The notes under the pieces: model-generated
Seen by the model: the letters and a program-made list of their open reading frames with translations, nothing else
Databases searched by the model: none
Told to the model about the DNA's origin: nothing
NCBI GenBank assembly: GCA_016215705.1
Contig: JACRIR010000217.1
Span: forward strand, 1 to 23,836
Reading direction: 5' to 3'
DNA length: 23,836 nucleotides
From: Candidatus Poribacteria bacterium
Lineage (GTDB): Bacteria; Abyssobacteria; SURF-5
In this document: piece by piece, positions 15,495 to 23,310 of the stretch
Layout: each line of letters starts with the position of its first letter
Numbering within the stretch: the first letter of the stretch is position 1
Position numbers and translations under genes: made by a program

Positions 15495-17152
15495 GTTCTG
15501 TTTTCCGTTGGTTTAAGCGGCGCCGTAATGACAACGGAAGTCCCTTTGCCCGGGTGAGACCGTATCTCGAAGCTTCCACCAAGATGATTCAGCCGCTCGC
15601 GGATACTGAAGAGGCCGAATCCATCGGTTGAGTTCCAACATGAACCGATCCGTGAGCCATCGAAGCCAACGCCGTCGTCTTCCACAGTAATGGTAATGTT
15701 GTCTCCGTTCCTGCAGATTGAGACCTCTGCAGAGCGGGCTTTTGAGTGTTTGGCTACGTTGACAAGCAACTCCCGCACTGTCTGGAAGAGCAGAACCCGA
15801 ATATCCTCCTCGAGCGGCTTCGACTGACCATCGTTCTTGAGAATGGCCTTGATGCCGTGCCGTTCCCGGGTCTGTTCGACGAGCCATTCAACGGCAGCCT
15901 CGAAGCCGATCATGTACAAGATGGGCGGACTGAGCTCGAACGTGAGAGACCTCACGTCACGAATCGTCTGTTCGATCAGTTCCTGCGCCTCATTGAGAGA
16001 ATCGGCGACATCTGAAGCGGGGATAGACTCGATGACTTTTCCGATTTTAAGGTTTGATACGAGAAGTCCCTGACTGATGTAGTCGTGCAGTTCCGTCGCT
16101 ATTCGCCTGCGTTCGCGCTCTTCGGCCAGTGAAAGTTCGGATGCAAGGGAACGAAGCTGTTCCTGGTAGTTGTGCAGTGTTCTCTCCGCTCGTTTGCGCT
16201 CGGTGATATCACGGGCGACATTGATGACACCGACTATTCTCCCGTCCTTGAATAGGGGAGCGCCCCACACTTCACCGAATTTTCGACTTCCGTCCTTCAT
16301 GATGAATTCATATTCAGTAGGACCTATCTGGTCGCCGGCGAGTATTTTCGCCGTTCGAGAGACCCCTTTTCCTATGTATTCGGGCGCCAGGATACCCATA
16401 TCGGCGCCAATGCTTTGGCCGACTATTTCTTCGGGCGAATAGCCGGTTACAGCCTTTACCGATGGCGAAACATCGGTTATCCGGAATTCCCGATCAACGG
16501 AATAGATTACGTCGCCCACGTATTCGAAATGAAGTCGATATCGCTCTTCACTCTTGATGAGAGCTTCCAAGGCGCGTTTACGATCGGTAATATCACGCGC
16601 GATTCCGAAGAGGCCGGTCACTTTACCATTGATGTAGATAGGCACTTCGTGAATAGAAAGTGTGATAATATCGCCATTTTGCGCGACGAAGCGGAGTTCT
16701 CCACTGACCGCTTCCCCATTTGCCAGCTTTTCAAGATTTTCGCGGACCTTGAGCAGATCGTCGGGGTGCAGGTGGGCCGCCGTGGTTTTGCCCAGCCAAT
16801 CACTTCTGACGTATCCGACGATGTCTTCCGCTCGCCGATTGATGAAAGTGAGATTGCCGTCGAGGTCCTGCGTATAGATGACATCGTTCGCATTGTCGAT
16901 CAGATTCTCGAGATAGTTATTTGTTTCCAGAAGCTTCTTTTCCAATCGTTTGCGCTTATGGAACGTGATTCCACCAAGAACGAGGACACTGATAATCATG
17001 GCGCGTGTCAAGATAGTGTGACCCTCCGGCGCGAGCAGTTGCTGAACGATCGGACCTTTATTGAATATGACGGAGTCCACGATTGAATCCAGAATCCAGA
17101 AGGGTGCCCCAAGCCCCACCGCGCACAGGATCGCTTTAGTAGCCGTTCTCAT
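15491..17152 (-). CDS. Membrane PAS-PAS sensor histidine kinase (HisKA_3, NarX/DegS type)
   Basis: A 553-residue kinase. Two N-terminal hydrophobic segments (about 8-28 and 48-64) frame a short outside loop of about 20 residues, so sensing is probably by the PAS domains rather than outside the cell. PAS1 with PAC covers about 78-192 and PAS2 with PAC about 200-320. The HisKA_3 dimerisation helix has H356 in ERRRIATELHDYISQGLL. The ATPase domain has N465 in ELLVNVAKHSKA, DDGVGFD at 492-498 and GFGLFSIRERLNHLGG at 511-526. It would phosphorylate the NarL-type regulator with which it overlaps by four bases. The start is the ATG at 17152, with a weak GAGAG site. No clear promoter was found upstream. 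Confidence 0.94.
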   Translation of the reverse strand: MRTATKAILCAVGLGAPFWILDSIVDSVIFNKGPIVQQLLAPEGHTILTRAMIISVLVLGGITFHKRKRLEKKLLETNNYLENLIDNANDVIYTQDLDGNLTFINRRAEDIVGYVRSDWLGKTTAAHLHPDDLLKVRENLEKLANGEAVSGELRFVAQNGDIITLSIHEVPIYINGKVTGLFGIARDITDRKRALEALIKSEERYRLHFEYVGDVIYSVDREFRITDVSPSVKAVTGYSPEEIVGQSIGADMGILAPEYIGKGVSRTAKILAGDQIGPTEYEFIMKDGSRKFGEVWGAPLFKDGRIVGVINVARDITERKRAERTLHNYQEQLRSLASELSLAEERERRRIATELHDYISQGLLVSNLKIGKVIESIPASDVADSLNEAQELIEQTIRDVRSLTFELSPPILYMIGFEAAVEWLVEQTRERHGIKAILKNDGQSKPLEEDIRVLLFQTVRELLVNVAKHSKARSAEVSICRNGDNITITVEDDGVGFDGSRIGSCWNSTDGFGLFSIRERLNHLGGSFEIRSHPGKGTSVVITAPLKPTENRT

Positions 17153-17602
17153 ATACTACTCTCATTTGATTCCTCGGGTTTCTGCCATGATTCTTGGAAC
17201 GCACTCATTGGAAGAAGAGGGTCGCTGGCCCGATCAAAGCAACCTCAACACGATGCAAAGCGCGACATATCTCCAACCCAAACAGCCCACGTCGGGCGCG
17301 ATGAATCGCGCGCCTACAAGATTTGTGGTTTCCCCCGGTTCCGGTACCGGGGAGGCCTGTACAAAGCGTGAAACAATGCGCATAGGTTAATGCTGCCGTC
17401 TCCAAGAGCAAGAAATAAAAGCAAGAAATGTACCACGGCAGCTTGCATTCTTCGTGGAGGGTGAACGAAGACGGGCGCAGGATTCAAATTCTGAAGGGAA
17501 AGAGCGTCTCAAGAAACTCCCCTGCGCGAGAGAAAGATCGGAAATCAAAACCGCGTCACCACAGGAAACGAGAAAAGCGTTTTACGGATAGAAATCGTTC
17601 TC
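17153..17602. other. 450-base intergenic region with small inverted repeats
   Basis: It lies between the DUF362 gene stop and the sensor kinase start. I found no gene. It holds a REP-like palindrome (17294-17314), CCCCGGT...ACCGGGG (17333-17352), an 8-bp inverted repeat GCTGCCGT/ACGGCAGC (17392-17399, 17435-17442) around two AGCAAGAAAT copies, and a hairpin TCTTCGT/ACGAAGA (17449-17471) with loop GGAGGGTGA. None has a T-tract on the minus strand. Confidence 0.5.
17294..17314. repeat. REP-like palindrome (GCGCGATGAATCGCGC)
   Basis: GGGCGCGAT-GA-ATCGCG followed by CGCCTAC. The same core with flanking CCTAC occurs at 23720-23744, so this is a dispersed copy with one arm slightly degraded. Confidence 0.6.
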
Positions 17603-18739
17603 CTAGTATTTCTGAAACAGTTCTCCCCATTTTGTGCGCAGAGCTTCCTCGACACGCTTCTTTCCGACGAGGGGGTACCAGAACCCGTCGTGGTAGATGC
17701 GCGAGGCAAAGTAAGACCATGGAACCAGAGGTGTTCGAAGCAGCAGTTTTTCGAGCGGTTTGAGCGGGCCGTGGTATATTGCTTTCTGGCCACGGCTCGC
17801 GAAGGTGTCTTTCTTTCCCTCGAAATGCCAGTTGACTTTTGATATATCCTCGCCGACGATTTCCATGTCCTCGACGACGCCGCATCCGAGTCCTTTTTCG
17901 TGGGCGATGCGGATGAAATCGAGGCTCATCGGGTCGAACCCCATCATTTTGGCGGCGACTGCGTCGATGGCGACCTGGTCGGCGCTCGCCAGGATGTAGT
18001 CCTTTACGTGTGGGCGCATGCAACGCGGGCCGGGACCGTCGCCCGCGAATGTTCCGTCCATGACGGCGAAAATGCCCGAATGGATTTCCTTCTGAATTCT
18101 CAGGAGGTCCACGAGGGTTTCATGTATGACGCTGTGCGTCCAGTGGCGGCGTTCCTGCAGTAGGCCACCGAAAGCGTTCTTCATTGCGCCGGTGATGGTG
18201 GTGAAGACATGGGTCTTCATTGTCGGCAGATGAAGGATATTCTCGCCAATGAATCTTTCGGGGATATAAATCCCGTCGGGATAGATGTCGTTCAGGACGA
18301 GAATCTCTCCCTTGGGCTCGTATTTGATCCACCGTTCGTTCTCATAGAGGTGCACGTTACGGAGGCCGTACTTGTCAACGACCACTTGTCGCTGTTTGTT
18401 GTTGACTTCGCCGACTTTCGCGTCTACTACGACGGTGCGGTTGTGGCATCCGTGAATCATCTCGCGCTTGTAACCGTCATCGAGGAGCGTCTTGATTACG
18501 CCGTCAAGCTGCCACGGAACGGTCGAGCAGGCGGGATAGAAGACATGCCACGAAATGTTTATTTTGAGGCCAGTCTCCTTGTCCTTGGGAAGATACTTCT
18601 GATAATCAGCCAAACGCATGAGGCGGCCGTAGTCCTCGAGGACCGTTTGAGGGGTCGTCTTCAGCACGGCGACTTTGGACTTTGCGACAGCGGGTTTTGC
18701 AGACTTTTCAGACTGAGGAGAAACGCGGACCGAACACAT
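17603..18739 (-). CDS. DUF362 domain protein
   Basis: A 378-residue protein dominated by a DUF362 domain (about 20-300). Typical blocks are seen: LKINISWHVFYPACSTVPW (58-76), ILHLPTMKTH (168-177), ITGAMKNAFGGL (182-193), VMDGTFAGDGPGPR (226-239) and DQVAIDAVAAKMMGFDP (254-270). Some DUF362 proteins carry a ferredoxin domain; this one does not. It has no signal peptide or membrane segment. The family's biochemical role is not established. The ATG at 18739 has GGAGG about 11 bases upstream. It lies 23 bases after the prenyltransferase gene on the same strand, so the two are almost surely one operon, and a link to polyprenyl-lipid metabolism is possible but inferred only from that. Confidence 0.85.
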   Translation of the reverse strand: MCSVRVSPQSEKSAKPAVAKSKVAVLKTTPQTVLEDYGRLMRLADYQKYLPKDKETGLKINISWHVFYPACSTVPWQLDGVIKTLLDDGYKREMIHGCHNRTVVVDAKVGEVNNKQRQVVVDKYGLRNVHLYENERWIKYEPKGEILVLNDIYPDGIYIPERFIGENILHLPTMKTHVFTTITGAMKNAFGGLLQERRHWTHSVIHETLVDLLRIQKEIHSGIFAVMDGTFAGDGPGPRCMRPHVKDYILASADQVAIDAVAAKMMGFDPMSLDFIRIAHEKGLGCGVVEDMEIVGEDISKVNWHFEGKKDTFASRGQKAIYHGPLKPLEKLLLRTPLVPWSYFASRIYHDGFWYPLVGKKRVEEALRTKWGELFQKY

Positions 18740-18762
18740 CCTTACTATTACCTCCCATGATT

Positions 18763-19701
18763 TCAGACTTGAAGGGACTGTCTATAGAGAATAAGGCTGC
18801 AAGCAGCAAACCAGAGCAGGATATCGAGCAAGAGCGCTCTGTCGGTGAGCAATATTCTTGTCGGGCTTCCCCCCTGCTCCTTGTGATAGGCGAGGTAGAG
18901 GTAGCGGAATATTCCGTAAAGCACGAACGGAACCGTGTATATGAGCTTGTGCGTCTTGAAGAGCTGATACTCGAGCGATTCGGTGGAGACCGTGAACATT
19001 GCGTACGAGATGACCGTCGAGGTGGTCACGACCGCCACCATCTGGTCGAGGAAAAAGGGGCTGTAGTCGGCGAGCGCTTTTCGATGCTTATGCGCTTCGT
19101 TCTCGAGCAGCAGAAGCTCATGCCTGCGTTTGCAGAGCGCCAGGAAGAGCGCCAGAAACATTGTGCAGATGAGGAGCCAATCCGATATAGGCTTGCTGAT
19201 CACGACGCCGCCCGCCAGAGCGCGTATGACAAACCCGAGCGCGATAGCGAATACGTCCAGTATAACCACGTTCTTCAGATAGAACGAATATGCGACCACA
19301 AGGGCGTAATACGCCACAGCGACCAGCCCGAACCGGACGCCGAGCAGGAACGAGCCCGCAAGCCCGATAACCGTGAGGATGAGCGCTCCCCGGACGGCGA
19401 AAGCGGGAGGAACAACGCCGGAAGCCATAGGTCGCCGTGACTTGACAGGATGCTGCCGGTCGAACTCGAGGTCGGCATAGTCATTTACTATATAGACGGT
19501 GCCGGAAAGGATACAGAAGAACAGGAAGCCCAGAGTGGTCCGAAGGAGCATCTCGACGTTGAAAAGATTCATCGAGAATATGAGAACGGCAAAAATGATG
19601 AGGTTCTTGACCCACTGCGTGGGCCGCATCGTCTGAAGGAGTCCTATCCAGCGGCCAAGAGCCTGTTCCAGGAAGAGAGCTTTTTCCGTCTGTGCGTTCA
19701 A
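18763..19701 (-). CDS. UbiA-family prenyltransferase, decaprenyl-phosphate phosphoribosyltransferase-like
   Basis: A 312-residue integral membrane protein with eight or nine hydrophobic helices. RPTQWVKN (26-33) and the metal-binding N-D-x-x-D-x-x-x-D motif (N73, D74, D77, D81, in IVNDYADLEFDRQHPVKSRRP) fit the UbiA superfamily. RPTQWVKN, KSRRPMASG (87-95) and YSFYLKNVVILDVF are those of the DPPR-synthase branch (Rv3806c-like), which transfers phosphoribose from PRPP to polyprenyl phosphate, a donor for arabinan-type sugars. The proposed start is a TTG at 19701 with only a weak GAGAAA site; an ATG at 19629 would remove 24 residues. The partner oxidoreductase (DprE1/E2) is not nearby; a DUF362 gene follows. 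Family firm, exact substrate inferred. Confidence 0.88.
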   Translation of the reverse strand: MNAQTEKALFLEQALGRWIGLLQTMRPTQWVKNLIIFAVLIFSMNLFNVEMLLRTTLGFLFFCILSGTVYIVNDYADLEFDRQHPVKSRRPMASGVVPPAFAVRGALILTVIGLAGSFLLGVRFGLVAVAYYALVVAYSFYLKNVVILDVFAIALGFVIRALAGGVVISKPISDWLLICTMFLALFLALCKRRHELLLLENEAHKHRKALADYSPFFLDQMVAVVTTSTVISYAMFTVSTESLEYQLFKTHKLIYTVPFVLYGIFRYLYLAYHKEQGGSPTRILLTDRALLLDILLWFAACSLILYRQSLQV

Positions 19702-19756
19702 GGTTTCTCTATGAATGTTAGTCCAAATGAATCAATCGGTTATCCATCTTGGCTTG

Positions 19757-19785
19757 ATTCTATATGTCGTGGACTGGAATGTCAA
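19757..19785 (-). promoter_or_regulatory. Sigma70-type promoter of the prenyltransferase-DUF362 operon
   Basis: Read leftward: a perfect TTGACA (19780-19785), 17 bases, then TAGAAT (19757-19762, 5 of 6). This puts the start of transcription about 50 bases before the TTG start of the prenyltransferase gene, supporting that longer start. Confidence 0.65.
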
Positions 19786-19787
19786 GG

Positions 19788-19830
19788 TTAGTTTGACAGG
19801 TTAGTTTGCAGGTTTGGCGGTTTGGGAGAG
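19788..19830 (-). repeat. Degenerate CAAAC repeat, left copy
   Basis: On the minus strand this reads as CCAAACCGCCAAACCTGC followed by AAACTAACCTGTCAAACTAACC, degraded units of the AAACCGTCAAAC type that form the array at 20474-20586 on the plus strand. The two arrays therefore flank the four-helix-bundle gene in inverted orientation. Confidence 0.5.
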
Positions 19831-19886
19831 GGGACTATAATTCTGTGGATTGTTGAGCGGGTGAAGCTGATTTCCGAAATCGATGA

Positions 19887-19916
19887 TTGACTCTGCCCAT
19901 GTTGGTTATATATAAT
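19887..19916 (+). promoter_or_regulatory. Sigma70-type promoter of the four-helix-bundle gene
   Basis: TTGACT (19887-19892), 18 bases, TATAAT (19911-19916). The start point would fall near 19923, at a perfect 12-bp palindrome CTTCCGCGGAAG (19925-19936) that could be an operator. Confidence 0.6.
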
Positions 19917-19972
19917 GTAAATTGCTTCCGCGGAAGTCTTACCTGATTGCGAACCATAGCTGCCCAAGGGGC

Positions 19973-20000
19973 GACTTGTGGCGTGCATACCGCACAAGTC
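19973..20000 (+). promoter_or_regulatory. Leader hairpin before the four-helix-bundle gene
   Basis: GACTTGTG and CACAAGTC, perfect 8-bp arms around a 12-base loop, in the expected 5' untranslated leader and 29 bases before the ATG. It could be an RNA hairpin or a dyad protein-binding site. Confidence 0.4.
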
Positions 20001-20029
20001 AACCAAGAGATAGGATCGAAAGGAACAGA

Positions 20030-20461
20030 ATGGGTACCCTGCAACAATTCGAGGAGATTGAAGCCTGGCAGAAGGCGCGAGAGTTGACACGCGCAATCTA
20101 TGAATGCTCAAAATCAGGTGAATTCGAAAGAGACTATGGACTAAGGGATCAGATGCGGCGGGCTGCCGTGTCGAGCATGTCCAACATTGTAGAGGGCTTT
20201 GAACGTCGTGGGAAAGGCGAATTTCTGCAGTTTCTCTCAATAGCCAGAGGTTCGGCCGCCGAGGTCGCATCTCATCTTTACGTGGCTCTGGATCAGGGTT
20301 ACCTTTCCGAAGCGCAATTTAAAGAACTCCACGAACTCACCCGTTCCACGATCAATCTTGTCAACGGATTCATAAGCTATCTGAGGAGTTCCCCGTTTCA
20401 AGGCGAAAAATACAAAATCGGTAAACCATTATGCCGCAAATCACCCGACTCTGAACCGTGA
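20030..20461 (+). CDS. Four-helix-bundle protein (23S rRNA intervening-sequence protein family)
   Basis: A 143-residue protein of the S23/IVP four-helix-bundle family. It opens with the typical FEEIEAWQKARELTRAIYE (7-25). RDYGLRDQMRRAAVSSMSNIVEGFERRGKGEF follows (about 34-65), including the family's R-R-A-x-x-S-x-x-x-N-I-x-E-G core. Two further helices are rich in Ala and Leu (AAEVASHLYVALDQGYLSEAQF; ELTRSTINLVNGFISYL). The family is found in intervening sequences of 23S rRNA genes and as free-standing genes; its function is unknown. The ATG at 20030 has AAAGGA 6 bases upstream. Unlike its left-hand neighbours it is on the plus strand, with its own promoter, and is flanked by inverted AAACCGTCAAAC repeats, which may mean it moves as a unit. 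Confidence 0.9.
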   Translation: MGTLQQFEEIEAWQKARELTRAIYECSKSGEFERDYGLRDQMRRAAVSSMSNIVEGFERRGKGEFLQFLSIARGSAAEVASHLYVALDQGYLSEAQFKELHELTRSTINLVNGFISYLRSSPFQGEKYKIGKPLCRKSPDSEP

Positions 20462-20473
20462 ACACTGAAAACT

Positions 20474-20586
20474 CAAACCGTCAGACTGCCAAACTCCCAA
20501 ACCGTCAAACCCCACCCCCCAAACCGTCAAACGCCCAACCCCCCCAAACCGTCAAACTGCCAAACCGTCAAACGCCCAAACCCCCC
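20474..20586 (+). repeat. Tandem degenerate AAACCGTCAAAC array
   Basis: At least six imperfect copies of AAACCGTCAAAC separated by short C-rich pieces such as CCACCCCCC, TGCC and GCCC. The lengths are irregular and there are no unique spacers, so it is not a CRISPR array. It ends 12 bases before the ribosome site of the next gene. Confidence 0.75.
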
Positions 20587-20608
20587 AAGTGGATAAGGAG
20601 TGAGGCGA

Positions 20609-21256
20609 ATGCCTTACTACTATTTTGAGGCGGCCACCTCCGACGGCCATATCCAGAAGAAGATTCTGAAGGCAAAGGACAAGAAAGAGGCCGACAAGCA
20701 GCTTCGCCACTTCGGTCTGCGTCCTATCCTTATCGAAGACGCCCACGCGGCGCGCAAGAAGAAACAGGAACATCAGATCGCGACTCGCCGCCGTGTCAAG
20801 GGTGTCCTCCGAAAAACGCTCATCGCCGTCGCGGCCGTATCGCTGGTCGGCGGAATCGCCACCTACCTGATCCTCCTTGACCTGGGCCGAGGCGAAAGAC
20901 TCGATGTTTCGACGCTCTCGCGCTCGGGAATCGTGGCGCAATCCTCAAACATCGTCAATGCGGGAACACCTGAAGAGCGCGAGTTTGGCAGGGAGGTGTT
21001 CGGTCTGTGGGAGATGAGTTTTCCGGACACGTTGAGCGGCATCGAGATCAAGCACAAGGGGCTGATGCTGGTATATGTGAAGCAGGGCAAGGAGAGATTC
21101 GGAGAAGACAGCCTGCGCTCGTTGGCATCAACGATAGTGCGAGCGTTTCAGCGTCGTTTCCAGACCGCGAGTTGCATTGTTCTGATTGTGCACGAAAGCG
21201 AAACTGTGGCAGAGGGCCGCTTCCAGAGCGGGGAAGTGAAGGTGTCGGTGTATTGA
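20609..21256 (+). CDS. Single-pass membrane protein with GspF-N-like start; hypothetical
   Basis: A 215-residue protein. The N-terminal part, YYYFEAATSDGHIQKKILKA followed by the KEADKQLRHFGLRPILIED helix-strand (to about 44), looks like one copy of the N-terminal domain of type II secretion/type IV pilus inner-membrane protein GspF/PilC. The rest of GspF is absent. A Lys/Arg-rich stretch (about 49-69) precedes one membrane helix (about 70-91, LIAVAAVSLVGGIATYLILL), so the N-terminus should be cytoplasmic. The C-terminal 120 residues have no match I recognise; GTPEEREFGREVFGLWEMSFPD and a final strand-helix-strand segment are notable. The ATG at 20609 follows AAGGAG by 8 bases. No secretion genes are adjacent, so the function is unknown. 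Confidence 0.75.
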   Translation: MPYYYFEAATSDGHIQKKILKAKDKKEADKQLRHFGLRPILIEDAHAARKKKQEHQIATRRRVKGVLRKTLIAVAAVSLVGGIATYLILLDLGRGERLDVSTLSRSGIVAQSSNIVNAGTPEEREFGREVFGLWEMSFPDTLSGIEIKHKGLMLVYVKQGKERFGEDSLRSLASTIVRAFQRRFQTASCIVLIVHESETVAEGRFQSGEVKVSVY

Positions 21257-21308
21257 GGAGGGGAAAGGAACAAGGGCAAAGACGAAAGGGAGCCGCAACC
21301 AACCAATA

Positions 21309-21412
21309 GAAGAACCGATGGAAACCACTGATTTCACGGATTTGAGAAAGGAAGAAAAAGAAGAACCATTGGGAACACGAATTGGGCGAATTACACGAAT
21401 AAACAGATTCTC
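21309..21412. repeat. Low-complexity ATTACACGGATT-like repeat
   Basis: Pieces such as CCACTGATTTCACGGATTTG and GGGCGAATTACACGAATA are degenerate units of a type often seen between genes in environmental bacteria. No gene is visible in 21257-21518. Confidence 0.35.
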
Positions 21413-21421
21413 TTCTTTATC

Positions 21422-21515
21422 ATTCTCGCGAAGGCGGGAATCCATTTGAGAAATTCGGGGACACAATGCGGCGCATAATTCGGGGACACGATGCCTCATC
21501 GTGTCCCCGAATTAT
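21422..21515. repeat. Compound repeat, left copy (GCGGGAATCCA element plus long hairpin)
   Basis: ATTCTCGCGAAGGCGGGAAT then CCA (21422-21444), a half-site ATTCGGGGACACAATGCGGC (21453-21472), then a perfect 19-bp hairpin with loop CCT: left arm 21475-21493, right arm 21497-21515. The hairpin begins three bases past the stop of the membrane-protein gene, so it may protect or terminate that transcript, although no T-tract follows. A second copy in the same order lies at 23311-23417. Confidence 0.75.
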
Positions 21516-21518
21516 GGT

Positions 21519-23189
21519 TCAAGGAATAACCCGATACACACCGACGTTAGCGCCTGCCCAGGAGACGCGCGGGTCATCAATCACGGCGACCTTGAGCAGA
21601 TGCGCTCCCGGCCTCCAGCCTGCGCCGTAGAAATCGCGATAGTCCTTGAGGATGGAGTAGTCGGAGTCGATCAAGTATTCTATTTTGCGCTCGCGGATGT
21701 AATCCCACAAGCGTCTTTCCTTCAAGTAAGGGACGACGGAATTATTGGCGAGGCCGTCGAGATTCACAACTTTTCTTTCGCTCAGGTAGCCTATGATGCC
21801 GGAATTAAAGCTTCCAATCCATGCGTCTTCGGGCGTGTTTTCTCTGATCCATTGGGCGGCCAGGACTTGCTCGCTTTGCCACGGATACATTCCCTTGTTC
21901 CACGCCGTCCACCCGTTGAGCGCATAGCCGCTGAGGACGAGCACAGCGAGAAAACAGCCTGCAAGGCGACCGCGGCGGTCGGCAAAGACTGAAGAAAAGT
22001 CGAAGGGGCTGCACAGTATTCCGAAGAAGATTGCCCCGACTGCGGCCGCCGGCATGAAGTACCACGATTTCAATGTTCCGCGCACGAGAGAATGCGTTAG
22101 CGCAAGAGCGATGAAGGCGAAAAGGGGGACACATGCCAAGCGCGCAGCGGCCCATGCGCGTTTTGTCCTGTCTTCGTCGGCCAGTGTAATTCCCATCGCC
22201 AGGCCCGCCAAAACACCGACTATTTTGCCCCAGCCAAAAACGTCACTGGGGATGGTCCAGACAAAGAGCCTTACGGTGTTCGAGAGCGAGGTGAGAAATA
22301 TTTCGAAATTGGTCACTCCGGCGGCTCTTAGGTTGCCGCGCGTGATGACGCTGTACGCGCCCCCGCTCGATTGCGTGACGCTGCCAAACGTGAGCAGGTT
22401 CCATATCACCCACGGCGACAAGACCAGTGCGCACAAAACGCCGGACGCCAAGAAGAGAAGAAGGCGAAAGGCGAAAGGCGAAAGGCGAAAGGGAAAAGAA
22501 GAAGAGGGCAAAGGAGGATTGGCTGCGCGGATAGCCGAACTCCCGGGCATTAGTTTGAACGCGAACAAATGGAAATAGACGACAGCAACAACAATCACGT
22601 TGTCCGTGCGGGCAAGCATCAGGATTCCGGACAACAGACCCAGCAGAAGGATATTGCGAGCGGAGAACTTGTCCTCATCAAGCATGCGCAGGTAGAACCA
22701 GAAATAGAGAACAAAGCAAAAAAGGTTAAGGCCGGTCTCAAGGCCATTGACAGAATGGAGTATCACGCTGGGATTCAGGAGGTATACTGCCGCTCCCGAG
22801 ATGGCGGCAGACCGGTTATCCGTCAGTTTCTTCACGAGCAAATAGATTAGGAGGCCGGCGCCGACGTCCAATAAGCCTTCGAGTGCAAGCGCCGCGTGCA
22901 AAGGCTCGGCTATGCCGTTGCCGAAGAGGGCATAGACCGGCAGGAGCAGGACGAACCAGAGCGGATGGAACCCGTTGGCCGGCTCGACGCCGTCAAAAGT
23001 TATTCCTCTGCCGGAGGCGGCGTTCCGGGCAAGCTGGAAATAGTAGAACGAGTCGTCGGATAAAGTTTTGGTGACAAGCGTCGGCGTGTCGCAGAGGGCG
23101 ATTGATATCCGTATTCCGGCCGCAACAAGAAGCAGCAGAAGCAGAACCGCTGCGCAGCGCTTTCCGGCACTCTTCACGTTCTCAGCCAC
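21519..23189 (-). CDS. Polytopic GT-C-like membrane protein (ArnT/PMT-type glycosyltransferase candidate)
   Basis: A 556-residue membrane protein with about ten hydrophobic helices. After the first helix (about 12-32) comes the loop motif LSDDSFYYFQLARNAASGRG (D45, D46) and ANGFHPLW. This DD-x-F/Y...A-x-G-x-G...G-x-x-P-L-W layout is seen in GT-C glycosyltransferases that take sugar from polyprenyl-phosphate donors, where the acidic pair is catalytic. The C-terminal 130 residues form a soluble, probably periplasmic domain (VLAAQWIRENTPEDAWIGSF; YLSERKVVNLDGLANN), as in many such proteins. The start is the GTG at 23189 with AGAGG 6 bases upstream. It contains a 7-base tandem repeat (22463-22490). 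The same compound repeat lies on both sides. Family placement is by motif only; donor and acceptor are unknown. Confidence 0.8.
   Translation of the reverse strand: MAENVKSAGKRCAAVLLLLLLVAAGIRISIALCDTPTLVTKTLSDDSFYYFQLARNAASGRGITFDGVEPANGFHPLWFVLLLPVYALFGNGIAEPLHAALALEGLLDVGAGLLIYLLVKKLTDNRSAAISGAAVYLLNPSVILHSVNGLETGLNLFCFVLYFWFYLRMLDEDKFSARNILLLGLLSGILMLARTDNVIVVAVVYFHLFAFKLMPGSSAIRAANPPLPSSSFPFRLSPFAFRLLLFLASGVLCALVLSPWVIWNLLTFGSVTQSSGGAYSVITRGNLRAAGVTNFEIFLTSLSNTVRLFVWTIPSDVFGWGKIVGVLAGLAMGITLADEDRTKRAWAAARLACVPLFAFIALALTHSLVRGTLKSWYFMPAAAVGAIFFGILCSPFDFSSVFADRRGRLAGCFLAVLVLSGYALNGWTAWNKGMYPWQSEQVLAAQWIRENTPEDAWIGSFNSGIIGYLSERKVVNLDGLANNSVVPYLKERRLWDYIRERKIEYLIDSDYSILKDYRDFYGAGWRPGAHLLKVAVIDDPRVSWAGANVGVYRVIP
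22463..22490. repeat. Heptanucleotide tandem repeat (GGCGAAA)4 inside a gene
   Basis: Four perfect copies of GGCGAAA on the plus strand, followed by a degraded GGGAAAA. It lies in the coding region of the GT-C-like protein, where it encodes FRLSPFAFRL just before a membrane helix. Gain or loss of one unit would shift the frame. Confidence 0.85.
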
Positions 23190-23207
23190 ACAATCCTCTC
23201 CCCAAAA

Positions 23208-23242
23208 AGCCGGTTCAGGGTTCAGAGTTTACGGTTCATGGT
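23208..23242. repeat. Degenerate GGTTCA repeat
   Basis: GGTTCAGGGTTCAGAGTTTACGGTTCATGGTT: imperfect units of GGTTCA just upstream of the GT-C-like gene's ribosome site. Similar filler (CCAAAGTTGAACGCTCAA) is found upstream of cheY1 near 2570-2595. Confidence 0.4.
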
Positions 23243-23310
23243 TAAACGCCAAAAAAGCTAACATGGCGTCAAAAGTTCCTGCGCATGGAGGAGAGCCCTC
23301 ACCAGCCGTC

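Noticed and set aside
17333-17352. Terminator for the DUF362 gene
   Set aside because: CCCCGGT/ACCGGGG forms a good stem but is followed on the minus strand by GGGAAACC, not a T-tract.
17449-17471. A seventh copy of the structured element (loop GGAGGGTGA in hairpin TCTTCGT/ACGAAGA)
   Set aside because: The loop is similar, but the GCTGC part is not inside the stem and the core is shorter, so membership is not supported.
20474-20586. CRISPR array
   Set aside because: Units are 10-14 bases, degenerate and separated by short C-rich pieces of irregular length; there are no unique spacers and no cas genes.
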